The notes beneath the pieces were generated by a model. The model saw only the letters and a list, made by a program, of their open reading frames with translations. It made no database searches and was not told where the DNA came from. From Narthecium ossifragum (lineage: Eukaryota > Streptophyta > Magnoliopsida > Dioscoreales > Nartheciaceae), in contig OY986966.1 in NCBI GenBank assembly GCA_963920575.1, forward strand, positions 10,270,048 to 10,334,047: a DNA stretch of 64,000 bases. The letters are read 5' to 3'. Positions 1 through 10,694 of this stretch are shown in pieces; the stretch's first letter is position 1, and every line of letters begins with the position of its first letter. The translations under genes and the position numbers were made by a program.

Positions 1-676
1 ATGGGTTCACCAGCGAACCACCGGCGAGAAAAACCGTCAGAAAACTCCACCAAATCCCACAAAATTTTGGGATCTGGTAGTACGAAGGACCACGAGTCCA
101 AAACCAAAGGTTTCATTGAAAACAAACTTGTATTTTAACAGATCTAAGCAAAATAAGCTTCAATCAAACCCAAACTCTCAAATCCGGAAAAACAAGTAGG
201 CATGAATCCCTACCTAGGCAATAGATGCTTCAATCCCAGCTAGGCCTTGGATCGTCCTCAAACGCAATCAAATCCAGCAAGAACACGGCTCAAAATGCGA
301 ATTTTCCAAAAAAAATCAAAGGAAAACGGTTTCGTTCATTTTATAGACGAACGAATCGACTCAAGAGAGATCGATCTCTTTTCGGAAAGAGATCGATCTT
401 CCTTGACAAATCGGGTTGACTTTCTGGCACTAAAAGATTGATCTTCTAGCAAGGAAGATCGATCCCTTAGGTGCCGAAAGCTAGACTTGGGCTAAAACTT
501 AAGCCCAAGCCCGGATCTTTCGATCTCGGGTCTACCTAACCTTTCTAAACAAACACTAACACAAACAATGTCAGTGTGTGCACACGCGGGTGTGAAACAA
601 ACCAATAAGGCGTAATTTACCAAATTGCCCTTGCGGTCTACAACGAGCCACAGGGGTAGAGGGGCAGGTCCTCACA
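1..676 (-). mobile_element. Partial Tekay-like gypsy LTR (copy 1), cut by window edge
   Basis: On the minus strand this stretch begins TGTGAGGACCTGCCCCTC at 676 and matches the start of the complete LTR at 40896-43314, including the segment around the 'gtgtgcacacgcgggtgtgaaac' region near 575-600. The rest lies outside the window, so neither the far end nor a target-site duplication can be checked. It holds a GATCGATC palindrome array at 350-482. There is no coding capacity; the overlapping short ORFs at 225-441 are low-complexity readings of the array. Confidence 0.75.
350..482. repeat. GATCGATC palindrome array in LTR copy 1
   Basis: Inverted modules such as AGAGATCGATCTCT, AAAGAGATCGATCTTCC and GGAAGATCGATCCC are separated by short non-repeated spacers. 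In the minus-strand LTR the array starts about 200 bp from the LTR 5' end, the same offset as the array in the copy at 41096-41260. Confidence 0.8.
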
Positions 677-1523
677 GAACACATATGGATGACTATTGAT
701 GAATAAATTTTATATCTCGCAAGTATATGAATCGATGTGATCAGTATAGCAACAAGACGAGTATCGTACCCACAGAGATTTGTAGAGACTATTAGAGTAA
801 AACGCTAAAGAACATAGAAGAAAGAAAATACGAAAGGGAAAGTAAGAAATATGAAGTATCGAAAATAGAAGATCTAATAACGAAATAAGAAAATGATGGA
901 AATATGATGGATGAATACTAAGGTTCCGATTTCACCATAACATCCTCATTCTATGCATTGAATCAAAAAAATATCAATTTAATTCCAAGGGCTCGTTCTT
1001 CCAGTATGATGATCCGTTCGACAGCGGTCTTCTTCAAGTACCCTCAATTAACCCTAGCTAATGAACCCATAACTAAGTGTTAATCAAGAATCCATTAAGC
1101 TCTGAAGAACAATTATGAACCAAGAGTTGTCTTAACTTGAACCCGGCCTTGGCATAAACTCATTCATTCATAGATCCTGCAAGATTAGGGAATGAACCTT
1201 TGCCCAATCTCACATAAAACAATCTATAATACTTTTATTAGCCAGATAAAGGTATTTAAGATCTCAATTATAATAATGAATGAAACAAAGGAAAATAAAC
1301 TGATTAAAACATTAATTCAATAACATAGAATGATTCAGTTAGGGCTACATCGGCTTCTTAGTAAAGGGATTAGCCACTCATGTTCATCATGAAAACAACC
1401 AAGATATTTATAAGAAAGATAAGAAAGAAAAACCCTAGATCTTTGTGCGGTCTTCTCCCCTCTTTTCGGCTTTCAAAACTCCTCCAATAGTGCTGGCCGA
1501 CCCCCTCAAACCCCAGAAAGAGT

Positions 1524-1536
1524 CCTATTTATAGCC
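1524..1536 (-). promoter_or_regulatory. TATA box of the Athila-like LTR
   Basis: The minus strand reads GGCTATAAATAGG, a strong plant TATA element. It is followed by a plausible leader and preceded by the palindrome array. Position and sequence match the TATA box of the LTR at 62.5-64 kb. Confidence 0.6.
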
Positions 1537-1584
1537 TTAAAGTGTCTCCATCCTCGGATTAGATCTGAGCCATTAATTTTCTTC

Positions 1585-1925
1585 ACTGTGAAGGTAAGAT
1601 CGATCCTTCCATAGGTGTAAGATTGATCCTTTGATATCAAAATCTTCAATTTCTGGCTACGCTCGAGGAAGATCGATCATTTGTAAGAGTAGGATGGATC
1701 CTTCTCAGTAGGATGGATTCTACTGAAATAGTAGGATGTATCCTTCTCAATAGGATGGATCCTTCGATAGGAAAAAGATCGATCCTTCTCCTCGATGATT
1801 TCCTCAATATTCTCGTGTGAAAAGAGGATCGATTCTTCTGTGATCATCTGAAAAGTATGCGTTCTGTCAGGTCTGTCTGCAAAAAAGGATCGATCCTTTT
1901 AGGGAACATGATCGACCCGTCTTTC
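1585..1925. repeat. GGATCGATCCTT palindrome array in Athila-like LTR
   Basis: About ten modules of the GGATCGATCCTTC / GAAGATCGATC type, some decayed to GGATGGATCC, lie in the U3 region directly upstream of the LTR TATA box. The spacers differ between modules. Confidence 0.8.
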
Positions 1926-2290
1926 CTGAGTATTTTCTGTTTTGCCATCCAGACTGCGCCATTAGTCCTAATATTGTCGTAACTTCCTCTAGAAAACTCG
2001 GAATCACGAACCGAAAAATTATCCAGAAACTAGACTTCAATAGCTTTCCAACCACATATAGAAGATTATCTGGTTCATTCTAAACAGGTACAGATTTAAT
2101 GTTGAATATGACATATCTTTGCTTCTTTAGCTCCACTTCATGCATATTCCAAATAATTTTGTGAAGCAACATATAAGTATAAAAATAGTACTAAAAAGAC
2201 TAATTAAGGATGAAAAATCCAGTAATTAAACTAGTTATAAGGCTATTCAGAGTGCAGTTTGATGCACTCATCACACCCCCCAACCAGCTT

Positions 2291-3493
2291 ATTACTAGTC
2301 TCTAGGAATTTTAAGCGCATAAAATTAAAATTAGGCAAACCAATGGTCCAATGTTGTAGACATGGATAATAAGAGTTCTACCTTCTCAAGTCAATAGTGT
2401 TCTATATAGTACAGAGCATGAAAACGTTCTATACTCTTACACATGCTACTAACACATGAAATTAACTTCTACACTTCAAACATGCTAATCACCATCCAGA
2501 CGAACACATGTGACGTGAAAAATAAAATTTACATACAGAAACAACTTCTACCCACCATTAGTCTAAACACACCACTATCTTCCAGACCAATCATCCAACC
2601 CTCGCATTTAAACTACAGTATGCTTTGTTTCTTTTTCTTTTTGAACTATCAGACACTTTGCCTTTTAATGCGAGCACTCTCCGCTTCTTGAGATGCAGAG
2701 ACCCGGTTACTTAGCAAAACACATAATAGTTGCTTAGGCACAACTTGTTCAAGCTCCAAAATTTTTTAGCTATAAGTTGTTCTACCTTTTTACGCGAGCT
2801 CCCCGCTTCCTGAGGCAAAAACACCCGGTTACTCAGTAGATCACTTAATAGTCGCTTAGGTACAGCTTGTTCAAGCTCCAGAAATTTTATTATTATTATT
2901 ATTTTCTGCATGCAATACTCATCATATGAGCTAAAGTTGAAATCATGGTCCAGATTAACAATAGCATGCTCATTCCTCTGGTAAGTATAATTGTCACTGC
3001 ACATAAAGTGTTCATGTGTGAATCACATGATGTTCTACCTTCAGGTTATCACACATGCAATCTATGTATAGGTCAATCGATGTGAAATAACATGTATAAT
3101 AAGTATAAACATCTCAACTCATGTACAATTTAACCCTATTAAACCCACAAGGTAGTATGAATAAGGTCATGAATGTCTACACCCCCCAACCTGAAATCAA
3201 CATTGTCCTCAGTGTGTGCATCATAAGCAAGAAGATATGTAGGAGGTGGCTATCCAAAAATTCCATGTCAAGGAGATAGAATATAGTTTAAATAAGAAAG
3301 AGGCCACCTGATAGAGTAAGCGAACATCTCCTCAAGAATCCTCAGGGTGGTTGAAAACCTAAAAGAAAACAAAAGAGAAAACATAAAACTGAAAACTGAA
3401 AATTGAAACTTAAAAACAAGTTACTTGGTGGGTTGCCTCCCACCCAGCACTTTATTTAACTTCTAGGCAAGACGTATTACAAAACCTTCATGT
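2291..3493. repeat. Athila non-coding 3' region with a roughly 120-bp direct repeat
   Basis: No protein is supported here. Two imperfect copies of about 100 bp, spaced about 120 bp apart, are visible at roughly 2668-2770 and 2790-2890; each contains CGCTTC.TGAG, ACCCGGTTACT.AG and GCTTGTTCAAGCTCCA-like blocks. A second polypurine-like run (minus GGTTGGGGGGTG) sits at 3181-3192. The minus-strand GGGTGGGAGGCAACCCACC motif near 3430-3450 follows the protease, as is common after pol in Athila elements. Confidence 0.6.
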
Positions 3494-4258
3494 TCAACTA
3501 GGTTTGTATGGTTGTGATGCCTCAAGGGGTTCCATGACCTCCTTTGCTCTATCATAACTGTGCAAGTCATCCTTCACCATCATCAAATCCACTTCCAATG
3601 TAGTCTTCACTTGCTCCTGCCTGAAATTAGAGAACACCAATGAATCTACAACATCTATTGAAAAACAATCAAAAGAATTTGAAGGGCGGGACATAGACTC
3701 AAATACTTTAAATTCAACAGTTTCACCTAAAACTGTCATGCTGAGCTTACCAACCTTCACATTAATCATAGTCTCAGTTGTAGCCATAAATGGACGACCC
3801 AACAAAATAGGTAAATTTCTATCATTTAACAGTGCATCATCCTTATCTAATATCACAAAATCAGCATGGATAATTAACTTATCAACTTGTACTAAGATGT
3901 CTTCTACAATGCCTAATGGTTATTTAATTGAACGATCTGCAAGTTGTAGAGACATAGTAGTAGGTTTTAATTCACCCACACCTAACTGACGGAAAACAGA
4001 GTAAGGCATCAAATTAACACTGGCTCCTAAATCAAGCATTGTCTCTCCTATTTTTATATCACCAACAGTAATACTAATGTTAAAACTCCATGGATCCTTA
4101 AGCTTAGGTGGAAGCTTCCTTTGTAGCACCGCGCTTGCCGTTTCTGAAATCATCACCTTTTCATGAGGTTCATACTTACGTTTATAAGTACATAGTTCCT
4201 TGAAGAACTTTGAAAAGGCTAGCATTTTCCTAATCACATCAAGCAATGGTAAGTTCAC
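3494..4258 (-). pseudogene. Athila-like retroviral-type aspartic protease region (fragment)
   Basis: Two minus-strand reading frames (4258-3920 and 3856-3494) together encode the protease part of a gypsy polyprotein. The active-site region reads LDLGASVNLMPYSVFRQLG, with DLGAS as is usual in plant Athila proteases, followed by the flap-side motif LPILLGRPFMAT. A stop or frame change near 3900 splits it. No reverse transcriptase follows, because the rest of pol is deleted. It would normally cut the Gag-Pol precursor inside the virus-like particle. Confidence 0.8.
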
Positions 4259-4284
4259 ATTAACGTTAGATAGTAATTATAAAT

Positions 4285-5888
4285 TTAAGAATATGACTTA
4301 TCCATTTTGGTTTTCTTTAGGCGGCCTGGAAAAGGAACTGGCGGCACATATGGTGGAGGATTGTTGTGAGGAACCTCAGGATCTAAAATTCCTCTCTTTT
4401 CATTCTCAGAAGCAGATATGGTCTTCGATGGCCTTTCCGAACGTTCCTCCCTCTCGACTTCCTCAATTTTATCATCACTACACTCATCAGTAATTTCAGG
4501 ATTCGTCTTATTATCAATAATTTTACCTGCACGAAGAACAATAACTGTGTTGGCTTGCTCAGGATGGCTTGGAAATTTGCCTGAAACATGGGCTCGAACA
4601 GCATCTGCAATCTGTCCTACTTGAACTTCCAACTTCCCAGTGGAAGCTGCCATATTCTTTAGTGCTACTTCATGCTGAATAATTGTTGAATCCTACCGTT
4701 CCATCTTTGAGTCTATTTTCTGCATAAAAGCTAACATAGTCGCTTCCAAAGACGACTTAACAGGTGGGTTAGACTGATTAGCAGAAGGCATACTAGCATT
4801 AGTAGTATTTTTCCATGAAAATTCGGATGCTCCCTCCAACCTAGATTGTAAGTATTTGCATAAGGATCAAATCTAGGTCTCGAGTTATAAGCATTCATCA
4901 AACTAGCTTGTTCTTGCACATATTCAGGAAACTCATTACCATAAGGACATGAATCAAATCTATGACCAATAATATTGCAAATTAAACAAACCTCAACCGG
5001 TTTTGCTTGTGTGGACATCATCGTGTTCATCTTCTTGTCGAGGGATGTGATCTGCCTTGCCATGTCGTCATTCTGGTTAAGCTCATAGATGCATCTCGCC
5101 TTATTCCTCGTGTCTCTCTACTGTGAGTTGGATCCTAGCATCTCATAAATTTCATATGCCTCTGGTGGTGTCTTTTTGAACATCGCTCCACCTGCAGCAT
5201 TATCTGCCATAGTCTGACAAGAAAGATTTAGTCCATCATAAAAATATTGCATCTGATTTTCTAAAGAGCAATTATGATGGGGAAATTGCATCAAAAGCAT
5301 TTTAAATCTATCCCATACTTCATGGAATGGTTCTCCATCAGCTTGTTGAAAATTTGGAATCTGTCTCCTCAAGTTAGTAGTCATGGCATGAGAATAAAAT
5401 TTGCTGACAAACTTATTGTAAATTGCATCCCAATCAGTGAGTGATCCAGGAGGCATCGACATCAGCCATCTCTTCGCTTTCTCCTTCAAGGTATAAGGAA
5501 AACATCGCATCCTCAGTTGATCTTCAGTAATGCCACCTAGAGGAAAAGTCTGAATAGTAGCATAATAATCTTTCATAAAAGTCAGTGCATCTTCAGAAGG
5601 TAAACCATGAAATTCAAGAAGCATAGGAAAATGTAGATTTTTAAGTTCATAATTCCTAGCCTCTACGGATAACGCGATGTATGAAGGTGAGGTAGAAATA
5701 GTAGGTCTCGCGTACTCCTCCAAAGGGCGTGCATTGTTATTAAGCTCCATCTCCTCTTGTTCTTCTTCTTGAACTCCTAGATCTGATGTGGACAGGTTGT
5801 CTTTCTTAGATCCCTTCTTACTCCCTATTTGATCTATATTATCGTTCATGGGCAACAACTTTTCTTTCCGTGATCGACGACCTTGCAT
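4285..5888 (-). pseudogene. Athila-like gag (capsid and zinc knuckle), broken
   Basis: The minus-strand ORF from 5888 begins MQGRRSRKEK and holds a retrotransposon gag domain (motifs FHGLPSEDALTFMKDYYATI, EKAKRWLMSMPPGSLTDWDA and EPFHEVWDRFKMLLMQFPHH). A second frame from 5063 carries a CCHC zinc knuckle CLICNIIGHRFDSC, and a third from 4653 the C-terminal part with KLEVQVGQIADAV. Frame changes near 5118-5063 and 4730-4653 break it into three. Gag forms the particle and binds the element RNA; this copy cannot make a complete protein. Confidence 0.85.
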
Positions 5889-5913
5889 TCACTACTAATA
5901 AACTCTAATCAAA

Positions 5914-5931
5914 TCCCCGGCAACGGCACCA
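5914..5931 (-). other. Primer binding site of the Athila-like element
   Basis: The minus strand reads TGGTGCCGTTGCCGGGGA two or more bases downstream of the LTR end at 5938. It resembles the tRNA-Asp-complementary site of Athila elements (usually TGGCGCCGTTGCCGGGGA) with one change. Confidence 0.75.
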
Positions 5932-5937
5932 AAAACT

Positions 5938-6001
5938 TGATGAATAAATTTTATATCTCACAAGTATACGAATCAGTGTGATCAGTATAGCAACAAGACG
6001 A
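5938..6001 (-). repeat. Residual 64 bp of the Athila-like 5' LTR
   Basis: Nearly identical to 697-762. Identity stops within AACAAGACGA, after which the sequence is gag of the Retand-like element. This marks a deletion or recombination junction. Confidence 0.75.
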
Positions 6002-6738
6002 AGTATTATGCCACTTGTAATATTTTTTACCCTTAATCTGTTCAGGGATTGGCATAACATGTCTATCATTCAATTTAATTTGTTTTTCCTTCAACAACTG
6101 ATCAAAACTTTGTTCGGCCTTTGAAGTATCAAATGTAAATTTCCTCATTTGACGTTTACCATCTTTGGCAACTTCCTTAATTTTAGGCTCTCGCTCAAGC
6201 CTAGCAAGAGCCTTACACATATATGGTCGGCCCTTTATCAGTTTAGCCAAACACATATCAGTTGTAAACTCACAACCTTCATCCATTTCATCGACCTGAT
6301 TGAGTTCATAATTTACGCCTTTATAATAAGTTCCTTGAGAAGATGCTTTCATTTGATCTTCCTCTCTTAACAACTGCTCGTAGCGTATAGCACTAGTTTG
6401 CAGTTGGAACAAATCCACAAAATCTCTATCTGGGAACTTTTTCTTAAGTTCAAAGGATAAACCACTTTGAGTGATTTTTACAAACTCTAACACTTACTCC
6501 TCGCTCTTTTAAACCGTTGTAAGAAAGTTTCCGCATTCTCATCTGGCCGTTGTCTTAGTTGAGCTAAATCGACCATAGTATTCTCTGGTTCAGTTTTATA
6601 AAACTGTGAATGGAATGCATGTTCCATTTGTTGCCAATTTTGTATAGAATTGGCCGGTAATTTAATGAACCATGAATATGCCATTCTAGGACCCGGGGGA
6701 AGCACGTAACTCCCCTTAACATGGATACTGAGCATGAG
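6002..6738 (-). pseudogene. Retand-like gag, C-terminal part
   Basis: Two frames: 6735-6487 (PPGPRMAYSWFIKLPANSIQ, then LRQRPDENAETFLQRFKRAR) and 6493-5951 (KKFPDRDFVDLFQLQTSAIR, then the conserved tail ending PEQIKGKKYYKWHNTSS). The first part is the retrotransposon gag domain. The reading is cut off at 6002 by the junction with the Athila LTR, in the middle of a Cys/His-like segment. Confidence 0.75.
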
Positions 6739-9090
6739 ACGAGAACTCTGGATGACCTCTAAACCTCAAACAACAGACAGTAGCCAACTAAACCCATCCT
6801 CGAGAATACAGAGATTTGGCATAACAATCACGGTCCTAGAGCTAGATCCGAGCTACCCGAGAGCTTCGAATCGGCGAAGACCCTATTCACCCGCACCCTA
6901 GCCTTATGCTCTAATGCAAACAATATGCATGCAATGCTTAGGCACAAATAACGATATATAAGCATGCAACAATATGACATCAATTATACAGAGCTAGGCA
7001 TAGCTTATAGCTAGCCAGAGGAGTGAGCATAGCAAGGGTCTCAAATACATGTAAGCTATACTACCAATACAACGATTAGAGCAAAGCGATAAACACATAT
7101 ATACAATAATCTTCAGTGCTCTCCGGCACCTGACAGACTAAGGTTCCACAGTTACCCCGCAGGTAACTGGCCAACGGCCAAGCAACAATAACAAAGCCAA
7201 TTTTGGCATTACAACGACGTCCACAACCGTCAACCGAAATTGCTACAAGGGTATACAACCCTGGCCAAGCCAACAAACCACACATACGAGATATATAATC
7301 TATCAGTATAACAGGTTATGCCCCCGGCGCACGCCGGCAATCAGCGGGGCTATTAATAAAAACAGTAAAACTATTCTAAGCATGCAGGGCATACCTCCGG
7401 CCAGTTTATACGAAACATTCCCGGGGGTCGTCACTCCCCCGGTTACCCATAAGGCGATAAAGCATTCACAAACTAAATATATATACACATATATATAGAT
7501 ATAGCATGTTTATCAAGAAATTGCTTGAAAAACTATAGAAATTGGTAAACCGATTCAAAATACAACTCACGACATAATCCGGAGATAAACCCATCAAAAT
7601 CCTGATTAAAATTTTAAAATAATCTTTACCTATTGTCGGGAAAGCCACATGAGAAATTCGGGTGAAATAGAAACCGAAAACACCAAATTCGGATCAATTA
7701 CTAACAAATCAACATATAAATGATCGATCATCTTTCCCAAGATTATCGATCATCTTACCCAAGATGATCGATCATCTTACCCAAGATGATCGATCATATA
7801 TATGGGTGCTCACTGTCAAGGAGGAGTGATCGATCTTCCAGGGAAGATCGATCCTCCTTATGAGTGTTCCCTACCTAGGAAGGAGAGATCGATCTTCTTT
7901 CACAAGAAGATCGATCTTCCTTAAGATGGGGTTCTTCCTGGGGAAGAAGGATCGATCTTCTGGCACTAGAAGATCGATCTTCCTCAAACACACCCTCTGT
8001 CAAGATAAATGATCGATCATTCCTTACAAGGAAGATCGATCATCCTTAGACGAGATAGAACACTTCAACGGAAGTGATCGATCATTTCATCCAAATGATC
8101 GATCCTTCGTAGTTGGTAGGGGAGAGTGAATAGTGTCTGAAATCCAATTTCTTGAATTTAACCTATCAAAACGTATCGAAATCAAACCAAAATTGGTAGT
8201 CATGTGCAATTGGATGAGGGAAATCTAATGACATTAAGAAATCCAAGTTTGGATGATCAAATCCTCCGAATTAAATCAAATGGCCCATAAGCCGACGAAA
8301 CCGATGAAAAACTGAATTTGTTGGATTTGATCTATCAAACAAAGATGGAATCCATTCAAACATTGCATGAAGGTCAATTTGATGGTGGGGAATTCATTCA
8401 TGCAATAAAAACCAAACTCAGATCGTGAAATATCAGATCTGAGTCCGACCCCGTCGAAAAACCGACAAAAATACGAAATCCGTCCGAAAGAATAAAGAAA
8501 TGAAACCACAACTAGCTTCTAAACATGCTAAGAAATAAGAATACCGAAAATCATAGCATTCTAGTACACACAACAACCACAAATCACAAAAAGGCGATCC
8601 TAGGGTAACCAACTCATAGGAATTGGATAGAAACACCTCTTTGTAGCAACAAGCAGGCGATCGACGACATCCTCAACTCCGATCGCCGTGGATCCGCACC
8701 GAAAAGCCACAACCGGAGCTCCACGCCGGCAGCCAACGAAGGAGAGAGGAAGAGAGAAAGAGAAAGAAAGATAAGAGAGAGAAAAGAGAAGGGTTTAAAT
8801 AGAAAGCTGGAATCGATCACAGCCGTCCGATTCGATTTCTCCCGATCGAGCTTCGATCTTCCGATCAGAAGCGCCCTTAATGTCCTAATCAATCACATAC
8901 ATCAATCAAAGGCAGTGTGTGCAACGCAGGTGTGAAACAGACCGCCAAGGATCAAATTTACCAAAATACCCCTGGGTCAAAAACAGCGATGCGATCAACC
9001 GATCGCATCCCAAGACCAACCAAGCCAAACCACACAACCGGACCCTCGACCTAACGTTGCCGGACCGGGTTGGAGGTACGGGTCCTTACA
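6739..9090 (-). mobile_element. Truncated Tekay-like gypsy LTR (copy 2)
   Basis: In minus orientation it starts TGTAAGGACCCGTACCTCC at 9090 and follows the complete copy at 21188-23976, but ends near the segment GAGGTTTAGAGGTC (about 6755) without reaching the GGGCGTGACA terminus. No target-site duplication is found, which fits later deletion. It interrupts the gag of the Retand-like element. It contains a large GATCGATC array (7715-8110) and a smaller promoter-proximal group (8812-8875) next to a TTTAAATA box at 8794-8801. No protein is supported. Confidence 0.75.
7715..8110. repeat. Large GATCGATC palindrome array in LTR copy 2
   Basis: About 13 GATCGATC cores occur, most arranged as paired arms with 5-15 nt loops. 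Perfect 14-bp palindromes GAAGATCGATCTTC occur at 7906-7919 and 7969-7982. The flanking base classes change along the array (ATGATCGATCATC, then GGAAGATCGATCTTCC, then AATGATCGATCATT), while the spacers are unrelated to each other. Confidence 0.88.
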
Positions 9091-9510
9091 ACATTTGATT
9101 GACCCAATCAGGACACGGTTTCCTATAAGTTGGACGAGTAACTGGACGTCATAACCCTATCTGCTCATGTAATATATCGGCCACTTGTTTTCGTAGAACA
9201 TCCATCGAAATGCATTTTGTCATATAGATCATTTGGTCGATAATTATTATGAGGAATAAATGTCGGAGGAACATCGTTTTGACGATAATTGTTCTGAGAA
9301 ATAAATGGCGGAGGAACACCGTTTAATCTTGGGCCACTACCATTATTTTCACCATTGTTAACAATCGGCCTAGGATTTGGACTTGGTCCTACTTGACTGG
9401 AATTATTATTTTGGGCGAAAATTTGGCCATTGAATGAACCACTATTAATTGGAATATACGAGGGGGTAGGATTAGATGGATTAGAAAAAGCACCATTATT
9501 TGGCACACAT
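9091..9510 (-). pseudogene. Retand-like gag, middle low-complexity part
   Basis: The minus-strand ORF 9506-9165 is rich in Asn, Pro and Gly (NNGENNGSGPRLNGVPPPF), like the linker of Tat-type gag proteins. It continues the reading interrupted at 19543 by the copia insertion; the flanks CACAT (9506-9510) and CACCT (19543-19547) are the imperfect target-site duplication. Confidence 0.6.
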
Positions 9511-10630
9511 TGTTGATCCTAACCTTGTTTTGATGATGCCAATATACATTAAATGATAAAATATATGTTTAATATTTATTACCCGTTTAATTGAAAATCT
9601 TAAATTCAATATTTATGTCACTTTTGTACTGATGGTCGATGCATGGATCGACATTCAATTCAATATTTAAGTAACTTTTGTACTGATGGTCGATGCATGG
9701 ATTGACCATGGGAATGTGACGGTCGATCCATGGATGGACCGTGTGGTTGCACGTTGGATGCACCATACTTGGCAAAATGTATTGTTGGCTCACGTTCGAT
9801 CGGTGCATCGACCGTGGGAAGCCATTTTCTTGACAGAGGCTGACGGACGATGCGACGGTCGATGCAGCGGTTGACCATGGAGCATTTATGAAGAAAAGTG
9901 AAGAAGCGACGGTCGATCGGAGCATCGATCATGGGAAGCGTTTTTCTTGACAGAGACTGACGGACGATGTGACAGTCGATGTCACGGTCGACCGTGAGGC
10001 GTGACGAACGATGCAAGGATCGACCGTCGATAAAAAAGGCTGAGGTTTTGTACATGACGGACGATGCATGGATCGACCGCTAGCAACGCGCAGAGTAAAA
10101 AAACTAGCCGTTGGAGAGTTGCAGAGAGCCGTTGGAGGTCCTTGTTGTGTTGGTTGAAGCCCAGATATAAGTAGTTCTTTGATGTAAACTTGCCACAACT
10201 TTTATCATTATTATTGAGATCATCTGAGCAAGTCTTAACAAGAGTTTCTACTTATTCTCTTTTGAGCTACAACCTTTGTAAACCTTCTTCAAGTGTGAAG
10301 AGGTACTTCGAGAGTTATCCAACCACAAGTGGTTGTGATTGTAAGGTCACCAAGCACCGGGAAGCTCGGAGGAAAAGCTTGTAAACGATTTGTAAGTAGT
10401 GGAACCTCAAGGGGAGCCTTGAGAGAAGTGGACGTAAACCAAGAGTTGGGTCGAACCACTATAAAATCGGTGCCATCTCTCTCACCTTCCTTGATATTAT
10501 TCTTGCATGCTATTTTGCTTTAGTTTCATTTCATCTAGAAACATTTAAGGTGTTAGTTCTCTCCTACCTGATTTTTCCATTAATCTAGTTTTTTTAAAAG
10601 AGTCCAATTCACCCCCCTCTTGGACCTTCA
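9511..10630 (+). repeat. 5' LTR of SIRE-like copia element
   Basis: TG...CA ends. The U3 holds a GGTCGAT-type palindrome array (about 9630-10085), followed by a TATA-like box AGATATAAGTAG at 10163-10174. The last 0.45 kb is very similar to 19102-19542 (about four differences in a 140-bp stretch compared by eye), indicating a fairly recent insertion. Confidence 0.9.
9630..10085. repeat. GGTCGAT/ATCGACC palindrome array in copia 5' LTR
   Basis: Modules such as GACGGTCGATCCATGGAT and GGATCGACCGTC, with inverted partners, alternate with unrelated spacers. The array lies about 80 bp upstream of the LTR TATA box and is mirrored in the 3' LTR at about 18595-19000. Confidence 0.85.
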
Positions 10631-10632
10631 AT

Positions 10633-10644
10633 TGGTATCAGAGC
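10633..10644 (+). other. tRNA-Met primer binding site
   Basis: TGGTATCAGAGC, the standard plant copia primer site, lies two bases after the LTR end. Confidence 0.95.
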
Positions 10645-10694
10645 TAGATCTCTATTTTAGTGGTGTAACAACCCTTAGAGGATCCTATCTAGAG

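Larger units (their letters stand above)
697..2273 (-). repeat. Athila-like 3' LTR
   Basis: The termini are the inverted TGATGA...TCATCA. A polypurine tract adjoins at 2274-2290 (minus strand GGTTGGGGGGTG). In LTR orientation a palindrome array (1925 down to 1585) is followed after about 50 bp by a TATA box at 1536-1524 (GGCTATAAATAGG). The left 0.7 kb is AT-rich with no ORF. The LTR is about 1.58 kb long. Confidence 0.8.
697..6001 (-). mobile_element. Athila-like Ty3/gypsy element, internally deleted
   Basis: Read on the minus strand, the parts are: a 64-bp remnant of the 5' LTR (5938-6001), a tRNA-Asp type primer site (5914-5931), gag (about 5888-4285), aspartic protease (about 4258-3494), a non-coding 3' region, a polypurine tract (about 2274-2290) and a complete 3' LTR (697-2273). 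Reverse transcriptase, RNase H and integrase are missing, so the element is a deletion derivative that could only move in trans. Both LTR pieces start TGATGAATAAATTTTATAT in plus orientation. The 5' LTR is cut at 6001, where the sequence switches to gag of a different gypsy element. Confidence 0.82.

Noticed and set aside
7715..8110. CRISPR-like look: palindromic repeats with unique spacers
   Set aside because: The repeats are degenerate, the spacers vary in length, and the array lies inside a plant LTR with no cas genes. It is a plant nuclear repeat.
6739..9090. A target-site duplication for the Tekay-like LTR copy 2
   Set aside because: Flanks ACATT (right) and the sequence left of 6739 do not match, and the left end of the LTR is missing, so it is a truncated copy.
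9587..10198. Overlapping ORFs rich in DR, HR and STVD words in the copia LTR (also 18553-18967, 22271-22504, 59402-59863)
   Set aside because: They are readings of palindrome arrays, appear on both strands in several frames and have no start context or homology.
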